Below are positions 60,307-64,000 of a stretch of 64,000 bases of DNA, piece by piece. Both the position numbers and the translations under genes were made by a program. The notes under the pieces were generated by a model that saw only the letters and a list, made by a program, of their open reading frames with translations, ran no database searches and was not told the origin of the DNA. Numbering within the stretch: the first letter of the stretch is position 1; each line of letters begins with the position of its first letter. The DNA is from Nocardia beijingensis NBRC 16342 (GTDB lineage Bacteria; Actinomycetota; Actinomycetes; Mycobacteriales; Mycobacteriaceae): assembly GCF_001612785.1 (NCBI RefSeq), contig NZ_BDBC01000059.1:26651-90650 (forward strand), written 5' to 3'.

Positions 60307-61101
60307 CTAGAGGTGAACCACGGCGACCGTCTTGTCGTCGTGGCGCTTCGCGCGCGGTCGCTGCTGGCCGTGAGGGTCGTCGTCTGCTTCCCAGCGGTGG
60401 GCGCGGGCGAGAACCGCGGCCAGCCCGAGTGAATCAAGGCGTGCAATGTCAAGCCACGTAATGCCAAGTGGCGCAAGCATCTCAGACGCTCCATCGGTGG
60501 CGAGGGCGATCCAACTGACCTGCGATCGTGGGTAGCTTGCAACAAGTGCGTGAGTCGCCGCGCGGGGATCGGCCTCGGCGATCCAGTAGCCACCGTCGCG
60601 GTTGCGGTTGAGCCGTTCCTTTCGTTGTAGTTCCGCGAGGATGGCGCGATGTTCGGCGTCGTATCCTGCACCTGCTTCCAGGCGGCTCCGGTAGAGCCTG
60701 GACTCGGGTAGGTCGAGCCGTGCGAGACGGTCGTCAACTACGACGTCATACGTGCCTTCTGGCGTTCCTACGACGGCGGTCGAATCTCCAAGTACGAGGG
60801 TCTCAACGGTTTCTCGGTTGATTCGAAGCATTGCGACAGTGCTCGAGGGAGCGGAGCCAGGACGCAAGTCGAGTCGAACTGTTGTGGCCGCGATCGCGCT
60901 TGACAGGACAGACGGCAAGTCACGGTTCTCGCCTCGGAGGTGGCGGGCTAACTCCTCGCTGAGTGTGTCTACGTACGTCGCGGCGGGCATGCCATCGGCC
61001 GCGAAGCACGAGGCTCCGTCCAGGACGGCGACTGACTCGTCGGTGGTGACGATTCGATCATCGCCGGACTGAGCAGGGTGTTGGGCTGTGGCAACCTGCA
61101 T
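60307..61101 (-). CDS. PP2C-like protein phosphatase of the mobile element
   Basis: A 264-residue protein resembling metal-dependent PP2C phosphatases: DESVAVLDGAS near residue 21 (first metal Asp-Gly), TVRLDLRPGSAPSSTVAMLRINRE and LVLGDSTAVV in the sheet, WIALATDGASEML, and RHDDKTVAVV at the end (last metal Asp). It is shorter and more divergent than RsbU/PstP types. The ATG at 61101 is four bases after the stop of the upstream regulator gene, so both form one operon. Mixed codon use marks it as acquired. Target unknown; the partner regulator or a host kinase substrate are possibilities. Confidence 0.75.
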   Translation of the reverse strand: MQVATAQHPAQSGDDRIVTTDESVAVLDGASCFAADGMPAATYVDTLSEELARHLRGENRDLPSVLSSAIAATTVRLDLRPGSAPSSTVAMLRINRETVETLVLGDSTAVVGTPEGTYDVVVDDRLARLDLPESRLYRSRLEAGAGYDAEHRAILAELQRKERLNRNRDGGYWIAEADPRAATHALVASYPRSQVSWIALATDGASEMLAPLGITWLDIARLDSLGLAAVLARAHRWEADDDPHGQQRPRAKRHDDKTVAVVHL

Positions 61102-61105
61102 GTTG

Positions 61106-61942
61106 TCAGCCTTCGGGGCGGTAGGGACCGACGATGAGGCGGCTGTCGGTGATGGCGAAGTTTGCGTCGAAGTCCGCTTCGACAACGCCGCATACAAATC
61201 GAAGGGACGGGGTGAACAGGGTCGCGAGATTGTGATCGAGCCAGTGCGCGACACCGAGCGATCCGACGCTGGTGATGCCAGCGATGTGGATGATCACCCG
61301 GTCTTCGTCGGCTCGGCGCGAGAAGTAACCGATGTCGGTGCGGGTGGTTCCATCTCGGCGGAAGGGTGATTGGTGGCGCGTACCAGTGTGCGCGTCGGTG
61401 ATCCACCAACCGTCTTCTGTGCGCTCGAAGTCGAGCAGAGGATCGCCCTCGAGGAGTCGGCGCGCAACAGGTGCGGACTTGGGGCCACAGATGACCACCG
61501 TGTCACCTTCTGGCACATTATCGGTGTCTGGATCGATGGCGAATCGACTCGATGCCAACGACAGCCGCGTGAGAGTCGCTTCGACCGCCTCCTGTGTCGC
61601 CTGGTCGGAGGCGTCGAAGAAGGGGCGTTCGCGTCCTTCTTCGAAGCCGAAGCGACGAGGGATTCCCACTGCTACAGGACCGACACCGAAGAATGCGCGC
61701 TCGGGCTTCGGCGCGGTGGTTCGAATCTGGCTGATGCGGCCTTTGGTGAGCCCGAGTAGCTCCGCGATCTCGGTGTAGCTCATCCCCCGCTCGCGATGCG
61801 CTTCCTCAATAGCCGCCTTGCGCAACCGAGCAAGTTCCGTGGCGCGCTGTTGGTAGACGGTCATGAGATCGGTCGCCCTCTGCCCACGCCGGATTGGATC
61901 CGGATCGTTCCGCACCTGGTCGAAGTCATCAGGGGTAGCCAC
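61106..61942 (-). CDS. Helix-turn-helix regulator with unknown C-terminal sensor domain
   Basis: A 278-residue protein. Residues about 25-75 hold a helical segment and a helix-turn-helix like that of sigma region 4 (MSYTEIAELLGLTKGRISQIR). Residues about 85-278 form an unrecognised alpha/beta domain with VVICGPKSAPVARRLLEGDP, DGWWITDAHTGTRH and RVIIHIAGITSVGSLGVAHWL stretches. GTG 61942 chosen: TAAACT on the minus strand ends seven bases before it, so the message is probably leaderless; the frame is open to 62029. Its promoter lies within one of three GTTTA-type inverted repeats, and a Pra-like gene is divergent, pointing to the switch controlling this element. Confidence 0.75.
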   Translation of the reverse strand: MATPDDFDQVRNDPDPIRRGQRATDLMTVYQQRATELARLRKAAIEEAHRERGMSYTEIAELLGLTKGRISQIRTTAPKPERAFFGVGPVAVGIPRRFGFEEGRERPFFDASDQATQEAVEATLTRLSLASSRFAIDPDTDNVPEGDTVVICGPKSAPVARRLLEGDPLLDFERTEDGWWITDAHTGTRHQSPFRRDGTTRTDIGYFSRRADEDRVIIHIAGITSVGSLGVAHWLDHNLATLFTPSLRFVCGVVEADFDANFAITDSRLIVGPYRPEG

Positions 61943-61950
61943 GACTGCGA

Positions 61951-62053
61951 GTTTAGAGGGTCTTGACTCGCGGGGCTGACTGACGTAGCCTGAGTTTATC
62001 CCCCCTAAACCGGCCTGGTTATTCCTCATCCGTCGAGTTTAGAGGGTGTAAAC
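61951..62053. promoter_or_regulatory. Three operators between the regulator and the Pra-like gene
   Basis: Half-sites GTTTA-N7-TAAAC occur at 61994-62010 (spacer TCCCCCC) and 62037-62053 (spacer GAGGGTG), and a degenerate copy with the same GAGGGT spacer at 61951-61967 overlaps the -10 of the regulator. CGAGTTTAGAGGGT is repeated exactly at 61948 and 62034. The spacing of about 43 bp between copies (four helical turns) fits cooperative binding. Probable targets of the divergent helix-turn-helix protein. Confidence 0.75.
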
Positions 62054-62087
62054 GAGTCGAGCTACTACTAGCAGAGGAGATTGAGCA

Positions 62088-62546
62088 ATGGCTTTGAAAG
62101 ACATGTGGATCCCGACCGACTTCCGTTCCGTGTTCCCGAAGGGTGTGCTGCTGCTCGGGGACATCGAGGCGCAGACCGAGTTCAGCGAGGATCGCAACGC
62201 GCCGAAGCGTCAGGCGGTCGATTACGACCGGGAGGGTAACGGCTCGGGTAAGCGCCTGTGGAAGGCGACGATCATGGACCGGGCGGGAGGCAAGGCGAAC
62301 CAGGCCGGTTTCGACATCACGTTTGTTGCTGATCACATGCCGGTTCCGTCGGAGCCGGAGGTTATGGAGGGCTTGCGTCCGATCGAGTTGGAGGGGCTGC
62401 TGCTCAAGCCTCGGATTGTCGGTAACGGCCAGTTCAAGTCGATCGGCTTCTACATCCGCGCGACTGGCATCAAGGGTGACAACTCGGGTGCGAAGCAGCC
62501 TGCGGCCGATCCGGGTGCGGCTCGTGCGGCCGGTAAGGCGGCGTGA
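62088..62546 (+). CDS. Pra-like activator of replication, integration and excision
   Basis: A 152-residue protein resembling the Pra family of actinomycete integrative plasmids such as pSAM2: MALKDMWIPTDFRSVFPKGVLLLGDIEAQTEF, KRLWKATIMDRAGGKANQAGFDITFVAD, PIELEGLLLKPRIVGNGQFKSIGFYIRATGI, then an Ala-rich tail. In pSAM2, Pra switches on replication, integration and excision genes. ATG at 62088 with GAGGAGATTGAGCA upstream. First gene of the divergent transcript, under the GTTTA operators. GTGA at the stop may couple the next gene. Confidence 0.78.
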   Translation: MALKDMWIPTDFRSVFPKGVLLLGDIEAQTEFSEDRNAPKRQAVDYDREGNGSGKRLWKATIMDRAGGKANQAGFDITFVADHMPVPSEPEVMEGLRPIELEGLLLKPRIVGNGQFKSIGFYIRATGIKGDNSGAKQPAADPGAARAAGKAA

Positions 62547-62791
62547 TCATGTCGTTCTTCAACACCACCGTTGCCGGTTTTGACGGGATCACCGTCAAGT
62601 TTCACCCCGAGCGCGAATCGACCTATGGCGGCGGTGTGATCCCGGCGACGGTGTTCATCGAGTTGTCCGGCGCGAATGCGTATTTGAGCTTGAGCATCGC
62701 GGATGCCCGGTCGCTGCTGGCTCGGTTGCCCGTGGTGTTGGCCGAGCACGATGCGGTCGAGGCTGCGGCGGCGTCGGACAAGGCGGCCTGA
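62543..62791 (+). CDS. Small element protein, 82 aa
   Basis: Reads MIMSFFNTTVAGFDGITVKFHPE... from GTG 62543, or from ATG 62549. A beta-rich sequence (TVFIELSGANAYLSLSIADARSLLARLPVVLAEHD) with an Ala-rich end. No family name known to me; small genes of this form are common between Pra-like and DUF2637 genes in these elements. Overlaps the Pra-like stop and is followed two bases later by the DUF2637 gene. Confidence 0.7.
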   Translation: MIMSFFNTTVAGFDGITVKFHPERESTYGGGVIPATVFIELSGANAYLSLSIADARSLLARLPVVLAEHDAVEAAAASDKAA

Positions 62792-62793
62792 CG

Positions 62794-63498
62794 ATGAATA
62801 CGGCGGATCGGTCGGCGGGGATGCGTCTTGCGCGCTGGTCCGCCGTGGTCATCATCATCGCGGTCGGCGCGGCGGCGTTCCGGCTGTCGTTCGCCACGCT
62901 CAAGGACCTCGCGGTCCTGGCGCACATCCCGGCGCGGGATGCGTGGCTGTTCCCGCTGATCGTGGACGGAACGATCCTGCTGGCCACCTTCGGGGTGCTG
63001 GTCCTGGCCAACGCTCCGGAACGCCGGTTTTTCGTCACGGTCCTGGTCGTCGGCTCGGTGGTGTCGGTGGCGGGGAATTCGCTGCACGCGGTCGCCGCGG
63101 GGCGGGAGCTGCCGTGGTGGGCGTCGGCGTTGGTGGCTGCGATCGCCCCGATTTCCCTGCTGGCCGACACGCACGGGTTGGCGCTGTTGATCCGTGCGGC
63201 ACAACGAGATTCGGCACCCGAACCGGCTCCAGCTCTCGTGATCGAGCCTGCCGTCGAGCAGGCAACACCTGAGCCCGAGCCGGAACCGGTGCCTGTCCCT
63301 GAGCCCGAACCCGAGCCTGAGCCGGTGCCGGTGCCGGTGCCTGAGCCGGTGCCGGTGCCTGAGCCGGTGCCGGTGCCTGAGCCGGTGCGGGTGGCTGAGC
63401 TTCGCCCGGTGCCTGATGCGCCGGTCCACATTCCTGTTCGTTCTTCGCGACCGCAGCAAACCATGCTGCCGATCGCTGTTCCTGTTGGGGGTCTGTGA
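62794..63498 (+). CDS. DUF2637 membrane protein with Pro-Val-Glu repeat tail
   Basis: A 234-residue protein. Residues about 15-130 form the DUF2637 domain with four membrane helices (SAVVIIIAVGAAAFRLSFATL; AWLFPLIVDGTILLATFGVLVLA; VTVLVVGSVVSVAGNSLHAVA; WWASALVAAIAPISLLADTHGLALL). The domain is typical of actinomycete conjugative elements and plasmids, often beside the FtsK-type transfer gene. Residues about 150-205 are PEP, PVP and PEPVPV repeats forming a stiff cytoplasmic or periplasmic arm; the DNA repeats in 18-base units. ATG at 62794. Confidence 0.85.
   Translation: MNTADRSAGMRLARWSAVVIIIAVGAAAFRLSFATLKDLAVLAHIPARDAWLFPLIVDGTILLATFGVLVLANAPERRFFVTVLVVGSVVSVAGNSLHAVAAGRELPWWASALVAAIAPISLLADTHGLALLIRAAQRDSAPEPAPALVIEPAVEQATPEPEPEPVPVPEPEPEPEPVPVPVPEPVPVPEPVPVPEPVRVAELRPVPDAPVHIPVRSSRPQQTMLPIAVPVGGL
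63319..63391 (+). repeat. Tandem 18-bp repeats within the DUF2637 gene
   Basis: Units of GAGCCGGTGCCGGTGCCT occur about three to four times, encoding EPVPVP. Such repeats are prone to copy-number change without breaking the frame. Confidence 0.85.
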
Positions 63499-63806
63499 TG
63501 ACTGCTTTTGTTCCTGCTGTGGCCACGGGCGTGTCCGCGCTGGTCACTGTGTTGGCCGGTGTCGGGGTGCTGGTGGACCGGCCTTCGGATACTCCGGCCC
63601 CGGTTGTCCCGGCCGCCGTGTCCTCCGCGGTGGCCACCACGACCACGAACCCGGCTCCGGCTGCGGCTCCTCGCGGGTGCGTGATGTTCTGCGAGGACTC
63701 CGGGCCGAGTCGGTCGGAGTTCGAGATGGCTCCGGCTTCTCCGGTGCCGGAGGGGTGCCGGTTGTTCTGCGAGTTGGAGCGCGGCCGGGAAGGTGGGGGG
63801 TTCTGA
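63498..63806 (+). CDS. Small exported or membrane protein, 102 aa
   Basis: The ATG shares one base with the DUF2637 stop. An N-terminal hydrophobic segment (VPAVATGVSALVTVLAGVGVLV) is followed by a Thr/Pro/Ala linker and two similar Cys motifs, RGCVMFCED and EGCRLFCEL (C-x3-C, about 29 residues apart), which could make disulfides or bind metal. No family recognised. Lies in the tightly overlapping transfer operon. Confidence 0.68.
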   Translation: MTAFVPAVATGVSALVTVLAGVGVLVDRPSDTPAPVVPAAVSSAVATTTTNPAPAAAPRGCVMFCEDSGPSRSEFEMAPASPVPEGCRLFCELERGREGGGF

Positions 63807-64000
63807 TGAGTGTCGCGGGAACGGTGATGCTCGCCGGTGGGATGTGCACGGGCGCGTCGGCGTGGTGGTGGCTGCGGTCGATCGCCGCGCGCGGCTCGGA
63901 GATGCAACCGACCGGTGCTGTCCGTGAGGCTGTCGCGGCGGCTCCGGTCGAGCTGCGGACGGCGGTGTTGGTGATCGCTGATCCCGAGCAGCGTCCGCGC
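63806..64000 (+). CDS. Start of an element gene, cut by window end
   Basis: The ATG at 63806 overlaps the previous stop (TGATG), and the frame stays open for 65 codons to the window edge. It begins MSVAGTVMLAGGMCTGAS and has a hydrophobic, Trp-rich N-terminal helix (SAWWWLRSI). It could be the next membrane protein of the operon or the start of a transfer ATPase; this cannot be told from the visible part. Confidence 0.6.
   Translation, partial: MSVAGTVMLAGGMCTGASAWWWLRSIAARGSEMQPTGAVREAVAAAPVELRTAVLVIADPEQRPR

Larger units (their letters stand above)
59365..64000. mobile_element. AICE-like integrative element, left part
   Basis: The tRNA-Leu scar marks the left boundary. Inside are a regulator/phosphatase pair, a Pra-like activator of replication/integration/excision, a DUF2637 membrane protein and small membrane proteins, the accessory set typical of actinomycete integrative and conjugative elements such as pSAM2 and its relatives. 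Replication initiator, FtsK-type transfer protein and working integrase are not in the window and should follow to the right. GC is visibly lower than in the core. Confidence 0.72.

Noticed and set aside
60020..60310. A 96-codon plus-strand frame in the island
   Set aside because: Overlaps the 34-bp repeat and GC hairpins; Arg-rich composition, no ribosome site, no domain.
63262..63400. CRISPR-like short repeats
   Set aside because: The repeats are in-frame 6- and 18-base units coding for Pro-Val-Glu inside a membrane-protein gene, without spacers.

Overview
The window is high-GC, densely coding actinobacterial DNA, most likely from Nocardia or a close relative in the Corynebacteriales. Supporting signs are GTG starts, NTGA stop/start overlaps, many candidate leaderless starts, and a gene order that closely follows the treX-bioA...pykA-tesB section of Mycobacterium tuberculosis (bioA-bioF-bioD, bioB with its small partner, nadABC, hisDCBH-hisA-impA-hisF-hisI, trpE-trpC-trpB-trpA-lgt, pyk, tesB). 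No rRNA, intact tRNA or CRISPR array was seen.

Layout. 1-5.8 kb: the 5' part of a glycogen debranching enzyme, a MarR-GNAT fusion, bioA, and a cupin/MarR pair. 5.96-7.8 kb: bioF-bioD. 8.0-16.0 kb: two alpha/beta hydrolases, a sulfonate-type ABC importer with an FMN-dependent monooxygenase, and an MFS pump. 16.1-19.6 kb: a BioQ-like TetR repressor divergent from bioB-bsaP-DUF2567-DUF1353. 19.65-24.1 kb: an NrtR-type regulator divergent from nadA-nadB-nadC. 24.2-33.1 kb: a winged-helix protein, a TerB-like protein, an ArsR/MFS pair, a hydrolase, an arylamine N-acetyltransferase, a lipoprotein PBP and a Ser/Thr kinase. 33.4-42.3 kb: the histidine genes in two blocks (hisDCBH and hisA-impA-hisF-LLM-hisI), separated by three small unrelated genes. 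42.3-44.4 kb: MarR, a membrane protein, a Bcp peroxiredoxin and an unknown small protein. 44.6-51.5 kb: trpE, a Trp-associated membrane protein, trpCBA and lgt. 51.6-57.4 kb: a TM2 protein, an amino-acid ABC transporter without its ATPase, pyk, tesB, an unknown gene and a low-molecular-weight phosphatase.

From about 57.5 kb the character changes: lower GC, looser spacing and accessory genes. There is a stand-alone asparagine-synthetase-type domain, a decayed tyrosine integrase end, and a 3' fragment of a tRNA-Leu gene (anticodon loop to CCA) that looks like an attachment site. Beyond this lies the left part of an integrative conjugative (AICE-like) element that runs off the window. It carries a PP2C-like phosphatase and a novel helix-turn-helix regulator on the minus strand, three GTTTA-N7-TAAAC-type operators, and divergent genes for a Pra-like activator, a small protein, a DUF2637 membrane protein and further membrane proteins.

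The genes form clear regulatory modules. Three near-identical TGAAC-N3-GTTCA boxes tie bioA, bioFD and bioQ/bioB together. An eight-base inverted repeat sits exactly between nrtR and nadABC. HisA is probably the dual HisA/TrpF enzyme PriA, because no trpF lies with the trp genes. The least explained parts are the regulator/phosphatase switch of the mobile element, a stand-alone 18-codon reading frame with a strong Shine-Dalgarno sequence followed by nested hairpins, and a 34-bp repeat flanking the island boundary.
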